Source: Pelobacter propionicus DSM 2379
Lineage (GTDB): Bacteria; Desulfobacterota; Desulfuromonadia; Geobacterales; Pseudopelobacteraceae
Assembly (NCBI RefSeq): GCF_000015045.1
Contig: NC_008609.1
Location: forward strand, 62,001-126,000
Direction: 5' to 3'
DNA: 64,000 nucleotides
Shown here: piece by piece, positions 35,176 to 44,412 of the stretch
Numbering within the stretch: the first letter of the stretch is position 1
Layout of the letters: every line of letters begins with the position of its first letter
Notes under the pieces: generated by a model
Seen by the model: the letters and a program-made list of their open reading frames with translations, nothing else
Told to the model about the DNA's origin: nothing
The model's database searches: none
Position numbers and translations under genes: made by a program

Positions 35176-38100
35176 ATTTTCTTTTTGCAGCGTCATATGC
35201 ATCCTTTCCATATAGTTTTGTTGCTGTTCCATACGGTGGATTTGATCTAAACAATTTCGAGTCACATATTTTTTTACAATCATATCCGGCACATTTTTTT
35301 GCACATTTGTCATAACATTCGTCATGTTTTCGGCAAGCTTCCGGTGTTATATCTGGTATCCAAGTCGCTTCAACAGTTCCTTCTGCGCCACAAATTTTAC
35401 CAAAAGGCCCTATTGGTTGATATTTTGATCCAGGCCAATATAGTGCACTATTGGCATAGTTGCTGATATTTGTAGGAAATGTTTTGCTATTCCAAAGTCC
35501 GAACGGATCTAATCGATTAATCGGATTATTTAAGACGTAAGCGTAAAGGTTCACATCCCCGCCAGCGAATGATATCGGATCCTTTTGGATGAACCTACCG
35601 ATTTTGGGATCATAGTACCGTGCGCGGTAGTAGTACAGCCCGGTCTCCCGGTCCCACTCCCTTCCTGTGTACGAGAACGGCTGATCGATGTTCTCTCCCC
35701 GCTGATCAGGGTTGCCGAAGCTGTCGTAGTTGTATTCCTGTACCACGGTACCATGTCTGTCCGTAAGCGCCACGATGCTTCCCAGGCCGTCGGCATGGTA
35801 GTACCAACTCCTGTGGTCACTCATGGCCGCCAGTGGCTCGTCGATGTTCGGGCCATGGAGGTAGCTGATCGTCTCGGAACGGCCGGCATGGCGGTGCCTC
35901 TCTCGGGTCTCCCGAATCAGGTTCATCCCGTCGTACAGGTAACGGGTGATCCCCTCCTCTACGTCATGACCGCGTTCACCGGGACCGGTGATCTCGGTCC
36001 TCTTCTCGATTCTCCTGCCGAACGGGTCATAGGCGAAGCTCACGTTGACGGCGCCGTTCTCGGCTTTCACCAGCCGGTTCTCATAATCGAAGGTGTACTT
36101 CCAGGACGTACTTTGATGGCCGTGGTGGCCATGCTGATCGTTGTCCAGGCTTCGCTCGGCAAGGTTGCCGTTCTTGTCATACGTGAAGCTTGCCTGATCG
36201 TTCTTAAGCAGCTGGTTGCCGGTTCCATAACTGTAGCCGGTTTGCTGGTGGGGCCCGATAAGTCGGTTGCCGACGGGATCGTAGCTGTACTGTTCGTTAT
36301 CTCTGCTGTTGTGGCGACGGCTCTGCTGTGCGTAAAGCAGACGATAGATGGCGTCATAGCCGTAGTTGGTGGTTGCGTTGGCTTCGGTTGTGCTCAGGCG
36401 GTTGCCGACCCGGTCCAGGGTATAGGAAAAGCTGTCGATTGTCCTGCCGTGCCTTGTTTTATGCTCCAGTTTCACCAGCCGTTCGGAGTTGTCGTAGCGG
36501 TAGCTTATGGTTGCTCCGTTGGGATAGCTGAGTTTCGTTCTCCTGCCCAGGTCGTTGTAGGTGATATCGAAGGTCCCCCGGGGCGAGACGATGGCGGTGA
36601 GGTGGTTGGCGGCGTCGTAGCGGTAGCTGATCCGCTCACCTTCGGGGGTGACCATGGTGGTACGGTTGCCGGCCGGGTCGTATTCGTACTTCAGGGTCCC
36701 ATTGTTGGAGCCGGTGGACGAGAGCATCCTGTTGTTGGCGTCGTAGCTGAAGGCGTAGGAGATATGTTTGTTCGCGGCGGTGAGGATATTACCTCTGGCG
36801 TCGTAGCTGAAGCTCTCCACGCTCCCGTCTGGGTAGGTTTTTCTGAGCAGGCGGTTGTTGGCGTCGTAGGCATAGGTAGCGGTGCTGCCGTTGGCGTCGG
36901 TCCTGGCGGTGAGGTTGTCCCGGGAGTCGTAGCCGTAGCCGGTGACATTGCCGAGAGGGTCGGTCTCGCGGGCAAGGCGTCCGAGCTGGTCGTACTCGTA
37001 CCCGGTCAGGTTGTTGTTGGCGTCGGTGAGGGAGGTAAGTTTGTCGTTGCCCCCGCCGCCGCAGGAGCCGCAGCCGCCGTAGGCAAGAGTTGTCGTGCTG
37101 CCGAGCGCATCCCTGATGGTCAGCGGTTTGTTTCTGAAGTTGTAGGTGTAGCTGGTGAGGTTGCCGTTCCCGTCAGTTACGGCGGTGCGGTTACCCAGGT
37201 TGTCGTAGGTGAATTTCGTGGTGGTTCCCAGGGGATCGGTGATGGCGACCAGGCGGTTCAGTGCATCGTAGGAGTAGGTGGTGATCTTGCCGTCCGGATC
37301 CTTCATGGTCAGCAGGTTACCCGATATGTCATGGCTGAAGCGGATAGTCTTTCCGTTCTGGTCGGTGATCGCGGCGATAGTGTTGTAGGTGTCATAAACG
37401 TAGCCGACCCTGTTGCCGCGCGGGTCGGTTACGCTTGTCAGGTTGCCGGCGGCATCGTAGGCGAACAGGTAGGCACCCCCCGTGGGATCTACGCTCCGCA
37501 GCAGGTTCCCTCTTTCATCGTAGCTGTTAATGGTGATGCGGCCATCCGGGTCGGTGATTGTCAGCACCCGGCCCAGGCTGTCGTAGGTGTAGCTGGTTGT
37601 GTTGCCCAGGGGATCAGTCACGGTGAGCGGGTTGTTGGCCGCGTCGTAAGTGTAGCGGGTCGTGTTTCCGTCCGGATCGGTGATGCTCAGCAGGTTGCCC
37701 TTGGCGTCGTAGCTCCGTCGTACGGTGTTGCCTAAGGGATCGGTTGTCGCCGTGGGGACGTTCAGGGTCGGGTCGTAGGCGTGGGTCCAGACGCTGCCGT
37801 CCTTCTCGGTGACGCTGCTGCTGCCCGTGGCATTGTAGCTGATGGTTTTTGTCCTGCCTTCGGCATCGGTGCTGCTGATGTTCCTGCCGGCGGCGTCATA
37901 GCCGTTTTCGCTGGTGTTGTTGCCGGGATCGGTTTTCCGGATCATCCTGCCGTATTCGTCATAAACGAACCGCCAGCTGGTGCCGGCCGGGTCGGTTACC
38001 GAGGTCAGTAGGTTGCCGCTGTAGGCAAAGCTGGTCATTCTGCCGGCCGGATCCTGGATGGCAATGATCCTGCCGTCGCTGGAGCCGATGGTGAGGTTGC

Positions 38101-39211
38101 GGCTGGTGGAGTCAGTGACGGTTGCGAGATCGTTCCCCGAATAAGCCAGGGTCGTCGTGTTGCCGTTCGCATCGCTTATGGCGGTGAGCTGGCCCGAGGC
38201 ATTGAAGGTCTGGGTGAGGCCGTCCCTGAAGGTCCGGACGTAGCTTCCCTCGGTTGTTTTAACGATGTTGCTGGTGTCAGTGCTGGTGGATGCGGGAAGG
38301 TAGGTTGTGCCGGAAAGGACGAAGTCGAGAAAATCGCCGTCGGCAAGCTTCACCCGTAGGCCGCTGCTGGTCGTGGCGAGACTCAGGTTGAAGCTGTGGG
38401 TCCACCCCCTGCCGAGGGGAGTGTCCCCGGTTTCGAGGCTGTTGTAGGAGAGGTCGAGGCTCAGGCTCTCGGGCCTGGCAACGATGCTCTGGGAGTGGTA
38501 GTAGTTGCCGCTCTTCAGGTTGGCGGCGGACTCGGTGCAGGTCGCGTTGGCGGTGCCGGCGCCGAGATCTTTGGGTTTTTTGAGGGGAACCGGAGGTGAT
38601 GAACAGGAAGATTCCGGGCCGTTGGTCCCATCCTGGCATTTCCATTCATACGTCGTGATCGAGCTGACCAGCTGAAGTTGTGAACCACTGCATGACACAC
38701 CCGGTGGCGGGGGGCCGGTCCATACCAGGCACCCCCTCCCATTGGATGAAGCGCAGGTCCAAGCGCTGCCAACCTTTTTGATGTTGCCGCTGATCTCGAC
38801 GGGATAGTATGAAGAAAAGATGCATCCCCACACCCAACTGCATCCCCCCGTGCATGGGCATCCGGAGCCCGCGCACGTGAACGAGGGGCACGTCTTGTAA
38901 TCCGTTTGAACCCATCGTGACGTGCCGGCCATTCTTATTGTCTTGCGTGCGGTTTCTCCGCTGGAATCCCAAACGGTGATTGTTGCGCTGCCACACTGGC
39001 CCGATACCGTCACAACGCCGTTGTGGGTGATGCTCCCTTTGGTAATGCACCAGTAATAGGGGGCGCTTCCTCCTGTTGCAGAGTATTGTGAGCCATCGCT
39101 CGGCGCGTCGGGGCCGGTAATGGTCAGCGGATCGGCGAAACAGACGCCGCAGATTGAAATGAAAAAGACAATAGTGAATACCACGGTGTTGTTGAGTTTT
39201 GCGGGTTTCAT
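35153..39211 (-). CDS. secreted Rhs/YD-repeat protein with phospholipase A2-like C-terminus
   Basis: 1352 residues. A Sec signal (TVVFTIVFFISICGVCFA) is followed by a cysteine-rich region, a DUF6531-like start (SGNYYHSQSIVARPESLSLD) and about 25 YD repeats (YDAAGN, YDSLGR, YDERGN). The Rhs core ends at YYYRARYYDPKIGRFIQKDP and NNPINRLDPFGLW. The last ~110 residues are unrelated and hold EACRKHDECYDKC with His1296-Asp1297, resembling the secreted phospholipase A2 centre CCxxHDxCY, plus several more cysteines. In such proteins the core encloses a C-terminal toxin. ATG 39211 follows GAGG; 39214 and 39265 are alternatives. Confidence 0.85.
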   Translation of the reverse strand: MKPAKLNNTVVFTIVFFISICGVCFADPLTITGPDAPSDGSQYSATGGSAPYYWCITKGSITHNGVVTVSGQCGSATITVWDSSGETARKTIRMAGTSRWVQTDYKTCPSFTCAGSGCPCTGGCSWVWGCIFSSYYPVEISGNIKKVGSAWTCASSNGRGCLVWTGPPPPGVSCSGSQLQLVSSITTYEWKCQDGTNGPESSCSSPPVPLKKPKDLGAGTANATCTESAANLKSGNYYHSQSIVARPESLSLDLSYNSLETGDTPLGRGWTHSFNLSLATTSSGLRVKLADGDFLDFVLSGTTYLPASTSTDTSNIVKTTEGSYVRTFRDGLTQTFNASGQLTAISDANGNTTTLAYSGNDLATVTDSTSRNLTIGSSDGRIIAIQDPAGRMTSFAYSGNLLTSVTDPAGTSWRFVYDEYGRMIRKTDPGNNTSENGYDAAGRNISSTDAEGRTKTISYNATGSSSVTEKDGSVWTHAYDPTLNVPTATTDPLGNTVRRSYDAKGNLLSITDPDGNTTRYTYDAANNPLTVTDPLGNTTSYTYDSLGRVLTITDPDGRITINSYDERGNLLRSVDPTGGAYLFAYDAAGNLTSVTDPRGNRVGYVYDTYNTIAAITDQNGKTIRFSHDISGNLLTMKDPDGKITTYSYDALNRLVAITDPLGTTTKFTYDNLGNRTAVTDGNGNLTSYTYNFRNKPLTIRDALGSTTTLAYGGCGSCGGGGNDKLTSLTDANNNLTGYEYDQLGRLARETDPLGNVTGYGYDSRDNLTARTDANGSTATYAYDANNRLLRKTYPDGSVESFSYDARGNILTAANKHISYAFSYDANNRMLSSTGSNNGTLKYEYDPAGNRTTMVTPEGERISYRYDAANHLTAIVSPRGTFDITYNDLGRRTKLSYPNGATISYRYDNSERLVKLEHKTRHGRTIDSFSYTLDRVGNRLSTTEANATTNYGYDAIYRLLYAQQSRRHNSRDNEQYSYDPVGNRLIGPHQQTGYSYGTGNQLLKNDQASFTYDKNGNLAERSLDNDQHGHHGHQSTSWKYTFDYENRLVKAENGAVNVSFAYDPFGRRIEKRTEITGPGERGHDVEEGITRYLYDGMNLIRETRERHRHAGRSETISYLHGPNIDEPLAAMSDHRSWYYHADGLGSIVALTDRHGTVVQEYNYDSFGNPDQRGENIDQPFSYTGREWDRETGLYYYRARYYDPKIGRFIQKDPISFAGGDVNLYAYVLNNPINRLDPFGLWNSKTFPTNISNYANSALYWPGSKYQPIGPFGKICGAEGTVEATWIPDITPEACRKHDECYDKCAKKCAGYDCKKICDSKLFRSNPPYGTATKLYGKDAYDAAKRKYGCNKCN

Positions 39212-39265
39212 CATGACCTCGTCATTATTCGCGTCTGGTTTTGTGCCCCCGTGTCGAACACTCAA

Positions 39266-39719
39266 ACATGCTCACCCCGGATGGGGATTAGTTCATCACC
39301 ATTTGTCACTCCAGCAACTCCGCTATCCACCAGATCCTGGACGGTAGCTTAGTGCCATACGGTTATTCGTGCGCAATTTTTAAGAAAAACAACATTTTTA
39401 CGTTTTGTTAAATATTAAATAATTTGTTTGGATATAAATAATTGGCTTCATCATTGATGTCAAGGCAGTTATTCACGAAGGTCATTTTTCGGTGTCCTCA
39501 CCGGCCTGAACGACAGGTTTTTCGGATAGGAAACAGGGGCCTTATTCTTGGATGGTTTTTTGCGGGATTCGCAGTCAAAAAACTGGTATCGGATGAAAGC
39601 ATGGGGTGGGAGGCAAACTGAGTTTGGGAGGCTGTTCTCCCTGGGTAGATTGTGAGGATTGTTCGGACAAAACAGAACGCTGACGCCTTTCAGCCAATCC
39701 AGCGCTGTTCGCGGTGATA
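39266..39719. other. 454-bp gene-free, AT-rich stretch upstream of the Rhs gene
   Basis: No supported gene on either strand. The part 39370-39450 is strongly AT-rich and probably carries the promoter of the Rhs gene on the minus strand; I could not assign definite boxes. Confidence 0.5.
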
Positions 39720-40625
39720 TCAGAACCTGACGAAGCGGTTGCGGCCGCTGCGCTTGGCCTGGTAGAGCGCCTCGTCGGCCCGCTTGACCAGGGTTTCCGG
39801 CGAGTCGTCGGGCGCGAAACAGGCGATGCCCAGGCTGATGGTGACCCTGATGACCTTTTTCTGGAAAAGGTGTTCCATGTTTTCGATATGCGCCCTCAGA
39901 TGTTCCGCCACGGTTTCGGCCGCGTCGCAGTCGGTTTCCGGAAGCAGGCAGCAGAACTCCTCCCCTCCGTAGCGGGCAAGGAAGTCGCTTTTCCTGATCA
40001 TGGCCGCTGCCCCGGCGGCCACGTTTTTCAGCACCAGGTCACCCCCCTGGTGACCGTGGGTGTCATTCACCTTCTTGAAGAAGTCGATGTCGATCATCAT
40101 CAGGCTGAACGGCCGCGAGTATCTGCCGTATCGGTCGCACTCCTCTTTCAGGCGCGATTCCAGGAACCTGCGGTTATAGACGCCGGTCAGGGCGTCGACG
40201 GTGTTCATCTCGATCAGCTTCTGCTCGTAGGTGGCCAGTTCGGTCACGTCCTGAACGATCAGGAACAGGCTGGTGATGGCGTTGTCTTCGTCCCGCAGTG
40301 GACCCATGGTGCAACTCTGCTGCATGAGGTCGAAGTGACAGCCGAAGTAACTGTCCGGCTTGAAGGGAAACAGGTAGCGGTGCAGCTTCTGGGAGAAGAA
40401 GGCGAAGTTGCCAAAGGAGAGAACCGCCATGCAGTTCTTGTTGAAGGTGGGGGTTTTCAGGTGCGGGAAAAAATCGAACAGCGACTGGTCAATGATTTTG
40501 TCGGCGGAGATACCGCTGCGCGTCGCCATCCAGCGATTCCAGTGGCACACCCGCATCTCCCGGTCCAGGATCACCAATCCGATGTTGACGGTATCGAAGA
40601 TCTGGGTGAACTCCCTCTGCCTCAT
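39720..40625 (-). CDS. PAS-GGDEF diguanylate cyclase
   Basis: 301 residues: a PAS domain (about 1-125) and a GGDEF domain with LTGVYNRRFLE, MMIDIDFFKKVND, and the active-site loop RYGGEEF. The inhibitory RxxD site (RKSD) lies five residues before GGEEF, so product feedback is likely. It makes cyclic di-GMP from GTP. Its ATG overlaps the CheC-like stop, making it the third gene of a receiver-CheC-cyclase operon. Confidence 0.9.
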   Translation of the reverse strand: MRQREFTQIFDTVNIGLVILDREMRVCHWNRWMATRSGISADKIIDQSLFDFFPHLKTPTFNKNCMAVLSFGNFAFFSQKLHRYLFPFKPDSYFGCHFDLMQQSCTMGPLRDEDNAITSLFLIVQDVTELATYEQKLIEMNTVDALTGVYNRRFLESRLKEECDRYGRYSRPFSLMMIDIDFFKKVNDTHGHQGGDLVLKNVAAGAAAMIRKSDFLARYGGEEFCCLLPETDCDAAETVAEHLRAHIENMEHLFQKKVIRVTISLGIACFAPDDSPETLVKRADEALYQAKRSGRNRFVRF

Positions 40626-41260
40626 TCGTACTGCTCCATGAAAGCGGCCAGAGCCTTTTTCAGCCAGATGACCGAATCGTGGCTGGTCACCAGGAAGAGC
40701 AGTCCCTCCGTGTTGCGCTCATTGAAGCGGAACACCGTCTTCAGCACGATGGCCGTGGCATCGTCGTCAAAACTGTTTTCCGGAAAGGCGTCCTGGGGGG
40801 TGTTGTTGGTGATGACGCGGGGGGGCGAATAGGTGACCATGTCGCCCAGCAGTTCGGCCAGCTTGCCCACACAGGCGCCGATCAGGATGTTGCCCACCTC
40901 CATCAGGGTTTCTCTCTCCAGGGTGTCCAGGGAATAGCTGCCCATGACCTCGCTCTCCTCGCCGAAGATGGAGATCAGCTCCCTGCCGGCGTCGGCATGG
41001 AAGATCATGAAGGCGCTTCCCTTGAAATCACCCCAGAAATTCTGCTCCAGGATGCTGATCCTGTCGTAGTCGCTGACCTGTTCCGTGAGGTACTCGGGCA
41101 GTGTGCGGGCCTTGAAAACCTCCACCAGGGGGACGCTCAGGACGACGAAGATGTTGATCACCTCGGCCAGGTCGGCGGCCGCCTTGCCGAAGGCTATGTT
41201 CATGATCTCCTGAAGGATTTCCCGCTCATCGCTGGATAGTGCATCGTGGCAGACGTCCAT
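40622..41260 (-). CDS. cheC: CheC-type CheY-P phosphatase
   Basis: About 212 residues with two copies of the CheC/FliY active motif (E-x2-N ... P): LQEIMNIAFGKAAADLAEVI...SVP and LMEVGNILIGACVGKLAELL...SPP. Both pairs are intact, so it should dephosphorylate CheY-like receivers. ATG 41260 (MDVCHDALSSDE) starts the fold; the longer frame runs back into the receiver gene. It sits between a lone receiver and a diguanylate cyclase, suggesting that the receiver is its substrate. Confidence 0.83.
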   Translation of the reverse strand: MDVCHDALSSDEREILQEIMNIAFGKAAADLAEVINIFVVLSVPLVEVFKARTLPEYLTEQVSDYDRISILEQNFWGDFKGSAFMIFHADAGRELISIFGEESEVMGSYSLDTLERETLMEVGNILIGACVGKLAELLGDMVTYSPPRVITNNTPQDAFPENSFDDDATAIVLKTVFRFNERNTEGLLFLVTSHDSVIWLKKALAAFMEQYE

Positions 41261-41264
41261 GGGC

Positions 41265-41636
41265 TCAACCGATCTGCGCTTCGGCCTGGGCCAGCGCGTC
41301 CGCAATGGATTCCCTGGTGGGCGGTTTCTTGACAACCATCAAAGCCCCCAGTCCCAGTACGTTGGTGATGGATTTGACCTGGATGTCGGCGGTGCAGACG
41401 ATGATCGTGGCGGCGGGGTCAAAACCCCTGATTTCCTCGGTGGCCTGCGCGCCATCCATGACCGGCATGGTCAGGTCCATGAAGGTGATATCCGGTTGGA
41501 TGCGTTTGTAGGCCTCTACCCCCGCAGCTCCATCGCCCGCCTCGAACAGTTCATACTCACGCTCCTTGGGGATACAGCTCTTGAGCATCTTCCGGGAAAT
41601 CGGCGAATCGTCGACGATGAGTATTTTGGAGATCAT
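41265..41636 (-). CDS. single-domain CheY-like response regulator
   Basis: 123 residues, receiver domain only: acid pocket VDDSP, phospho-acceptor Asp in ITFMDLTMPVMDG, switch Thr in VCTADIQ and Lys in VVKKPP. First gene of a three-gene set with a CheC phosphatase (four bases downstream) and a PAS-GGDEF cyclase. It probably links a kinase to cyclic di-GMP output or to taxis. Confidence 0.9.
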   Translation of the reverse strand: MISKILIVDDSPISRKMLKSCIPKEREYELFEAGDGAAGVEAYKRIQPDITFMDLTMPVMDGAQATEEIRGFDPAATIIVCTADIQVKSITNVLGLGALMVVKKPPTRESIADALAQAEAQIG

Positions 41637-41756
41637 ATCCGTGTTGTCCCTGTTCTGGGTGGGATGGGTATGGCATGTACCTGCCCTACCGGATTTGTGG
41701 AAGGGTCGCTGAAGACGCGCTCATTATTACCCGATTACGAGCCCACTGCATAGCAC

Positions 41757-42968
41757 TTATTTGTGAGGGAGCGCACCGTTCCCCATGCCTGCGCAGAGCT
41801 GGTCGAGGATGACGTTGGCCAGTTCCTCCTTGGACATCAGCGGGCACTCCAGCCTGCGTCCGTCCCGGAAGAGCAGCAGTGCCCGGTTGGTTTCCACGTT
41901 GAAGCCGGCGTCGCTCTGGCTGACATCGTTGGCCACGATCATGTCCAGATTCTTCTCCTTGAGCTTGCCCGCGGCATAGGCCTCCAGGTTGTCCGTCTCG
42001 GCAGCGAACCCCACCAGGAAGGGGTGTTTCTCCAGGGAACCCAGCTCGGCCAGGATATCCGCGTTTCTGGTCAGATGGAGCGTCAGTTCGCCAGCCTTTT
42101 TCTTGACCTTGCTGGCCGTGCGCTCCAGCGGGCGGTAGTCGGCCACGGCGGCGGCCTTGATAACCGCGTCGCATTTGCCCACACGACCCATGACGGCCCT
42201 GCGCATCTCCTCGGCGCTGCTCACCGCCACCAGTTCCACTCCCGGTGGAGCGGGGATGTTGACCGGGCCGCTGACCAGGATCACCCGCGCGCCCCGGCGG
42301 GCTGCCGCGCGGGCGATGGCATAGCCCATCTTGCCCGAGGAGTGGTTGCTGATGTAGCGCACCGGGTCGATCTCCTCCCGGGTCGGGCCGGCTGTCACCA
42401 TGATGGTCCGGCCGGCCAGGTCCCTGGCGGTCAGGGCCGACAGGGCGGCCTCGAAGATGGTTTCCGGCGCTGCCAGCTTGCCCTCACCCTCCCAGCCGCA
42501 GGCCAGGGCCCCCTTCTCCGGCGCGGCGAACAGATAGCCTAGCCGGCGCAGCTTGCGCTCATTTGCCCGGTAGATCGGGTTGGTGTACATGTTGACGTTC
42601 ATGGCCGGGGCGATCAGCACCGGCGCCCTGGTGGCCATGACCGTGGTGCTGAGCATGTCGTCGGCGATGCCGCTCGCGATCTTGCCGATGCAGTTGGCGG
42701 TGGCCGGGGCGATCAGGAACAGGTCGGCCCGGTCGGCCAGGGAGATGTGGCCGATCTCCCGTTCGGCTATCAGGTTGAACAGCTCCGTATGCACCGCATT
42801 GGCGGACAGGGTCTGGAAGCTGAGCGGCGTGATGAACTCCTGGGCGGAACGGGTCATGATGACATGCACGTCGGCTCCCGCCTTGGTGAGCAGCCGCAGC
42901 AGCTCCACCGCCTTGTAGGCGGCGATTCCGCCGCTGACACCCAGGATGATCCGTTTGTCGTGGAGCAT
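41757..42968 (-). CDS. coaBC: phosphopantothenoylcysteine decarboxylase / phosphopantothenate-cysteine ligase
   Basis: 403 residues in two halves. The N-terminal flavoprotein CoaC has ILGVSGGIAAYKAVELLR, the active His in EREIGHISLADRAD and PAMNVNMY. The C-terminal CoaB begins VTAGPTREEIDPVRYISNHSSGKMGYA. Together they convert 4'-phosphopantothenate to 4'-phosphopantetheine in coenzyme A synthesis. The start at 42968 has AAGGAGG; the longer frame adds 39 residues of poor composition. Confidence 0.95.
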   Translation of the reverse strand: MLHDKRIILGVSGGIAAYKAVELLRLLTKAGADVHVIMTRSAQEFITPLSFQTLSANAVHTELFNLIAEREIGHISLADRADLFLIAPATANCIGKIASGIADDMLSTTVMATRAPVLIAPAMNVNMYTNPIYRANERKLRRLGYLFAAPEKGALACGWEGEGKLAAPETIFEAALSALTARDLAGRTIMVTAGPTREEIDPVRYISNHSSGKMGYAIARAAARRGARVILVSGPVNIPAPPGVELVAVSSAEEMRRAVMGRVGKCDAVIKAAAVADYRPLERTASKVKKKAGELTLHLTRNADILAELGSLEKHPFLVGFAAETDNLEAYAAGKLKEKNLDMIVANDVSQSDAGFNVETNRALLLFRDGRRLECPLMSKEELANVILDQLCAGMGNGALPHK

Positions 42969-43011
42969 GCTCAAGGCCTCCTTGTCCCGTTGTGCGGGAA
43001 GCGAGTGTGGA

Positions 43012-43635
43012 CTAGAAATAGGGGTTGTGGCGCTTTTCGTGGCCGATGGTGGTTTCCGGGCCATGGCCCGGGTAGGCCACGACATGGTCCGGCAAGGTAA
43101 AGAGCTTGGCGCGCACGGAATCCAGCAGTTGCTCGTGGGAGCCGCCCGGTAGGTCGGTGCGGCCGATGGAGTCGGCGAAGAGCGTATCGCCGGTGATGAT
43201 CTTCTGCTCCGCTTCCAGATAGAAACAGCAGCCGCCCGGAGAGTGTCCCGGCGTGTGCAGGACGGTCATGGCCAGCTTGCCGAAGCTGATCTCCATGCCG
43301 TCCTCGAGGCATGTGTCCGGCTGGGGGGAATTTTCCCCCGGGATGCCGTAGGCCTTGGCGATGTCCGCGGCGCGGTCCAGCAGGGGGATGTCGGCCGCGT
43401 GAATCATCAGGTTGGCGCTGAAGCGCTCCTTGAGAGCACGGTTGGCGCCGATATGGTCGAAATGGCCGTGGGTGTTGATGATATGGGCGATGGTGAGTCC
43501 TTGCCGCTCAACAACGGCGATGATGTCCCGCGCATCTCCGCCGGCATCGATAACAACCCCCTGGCCGGTTTCCTCGCATCCCAGTATGAAACAGTTGACC
43601 CCCAGCGGGCCGACCTCCAAGCTTTCAAATATCAT
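43012..43635 (-). CDS. MBL-fold hydrolase, glyoxalase II-like
   Basis: 207 residues with the metallo-beta-lactamase motif [40 protein letters not shown] and the late [12 protein letters not shown], which together supply both zinc or iron sites. The short length and C-terminus match the YcbL-type hydroxyacylglutathione hydrolase-like group. It lies just upstream of coaBC on the same strand. Confidence 0.85.
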   Translation of the reverse strand: MIFESLEVGPLGVNCFILGCEETGQGVVIDAGGDARDIIAVVERQGLTIAHIINTHGHFDHIGANRALKERFSANLMIHAADIPLLDRAADIAKAYGIPGENSPQPDTCLEDGMEISFGKLAMTVLHTPGHSPGGCCFYLEAEQKIITGDTLFADSIGRTDLPGGSHEQLLDSVRAKLFTLPDHVVAYPGHGPETTIGHEKRHNPYF

Positions 43636-43799
43636 TGGCTGCTGCTCCTTGTGCCTGTGGTGTGAGTGGTGCGCCGCAGTGCCCGGTTGACACTGTTTGC
43701 GGGCTGGTATACATTTTTGAGCAGTATCGGAAGGGGCATGGTTGGTTGCCCTGTCCAGTGTGTCTGCGGGGAAAACGACTGAAACAAAGGAGAAAAGCT

Positions 43800-43958
43800 A
43801 TGGAACGTTGGGTGTGCACCATCTGTCAGTATGTGTATGATCCGGCTGAAGGCGATCCGGATAATGGAGTGGCTGCGGGAACCCCCTTTGAATCCCTGCC
43901 AGCCGGCTGGAGTTGTCCGGTCTGCGGCGCCGGCAAGGATGCCTTCGAGAAACAGTAG
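43800..43958 (+). CDS. rubredoxin
   Basis: A 52-residue protein with the two CxxC knuckles of the Fe(Cys)4 site, [18 protein letters not shown] and [13 protein letters not shown] 43800 follows AAGGAG at ideal distance; the much longer frame opening at 43635 is not needed. A one-electron carrier of anaerobic metabolism and oxygen defence. A strong intrinsic terminator follows. Confidence 0.95.
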   Translation: MERWVCTICQYVYDPAEGDPDNGVAAGTPFESLPAGWSCPVCGAGKDAFEKQ

Positions 43959-43985
43959 CCGAATAGAGCAGAGTACCCCTTCACA

Positions 43986-44009
43986 CCCCGCCTGACGCGG
44001 GGTTTTTTT
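43986..44009 (+). terminator. intrinsic terminator of the rubredoxin gene
   Basis: CCCCGC-CTGAC-GCGGGG followed by seven T. Confidence 0.9.
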
Positions 44010-44412
44010 GTGCCCGACAATGTGGGAACGGCCTGCTTCATTGCAGAACGGCACGGTTTCGCACGCTAGCAAAAGACATTTCCAAAGTCAAGATTGCAGC
44101 GCCGCCGGAAAACGGGCCTTTTCACCCCCTTGGACATTCTTCGGGTTCCAGGGCCGTGCCCCGGGGCACGGGTCCGCTTGCGCGGGACCCCATGGGCTGG
44201 ATTGGGTGGCAACACCGCTTTACTATCGCTCTTTTCTTACATACATTCTTACTATTCGATGCAAAATGTGATAAGCACGGGAGGGGCTGTTTCCCGCCCA
44301 CTCTCATTTCGGATAGCCGCGCCATGGCCTGTTGCCTGACCCGCCCCATAGCAGACGTTGCCCGCACCTGTTCAGCCTCTTGCACGCCCCCGGCATTGGC
44401 GGGCGACAGACC
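44010..44412. other. 403-bp gene-free stretch
   Basis: No gene supported. It contains a GC-rich palindrome CCGTGCCCCGGGGCACGG (about 44154-44171) and a second imperfect inverted pair GGGTCCGC...GCGGGACCC overlapping it. It presumably carries the promoter of the kinase gene at 44413. Confidence 0.4.

Noticed and set aside
35585-37735. 716-residue open frame on the plus strand
   Set aside because: It mirrors the YD repeats of the Rhs gene; the Val/Gly-rich repeats are the complement of a real repeat.
35500-38500. tandem-looking DNA repeats that might be a CRISPR or satellite
   Set aside because: They are degenerate and codon-phased, explained fully by the YD repeats of the Rhs protein.
44152-44185. 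GC-rich palindrome as a tRNA or riboswitch
   Set aside because: No cloverleaf or known aptamer core; only simple overlapping inverted repeats.
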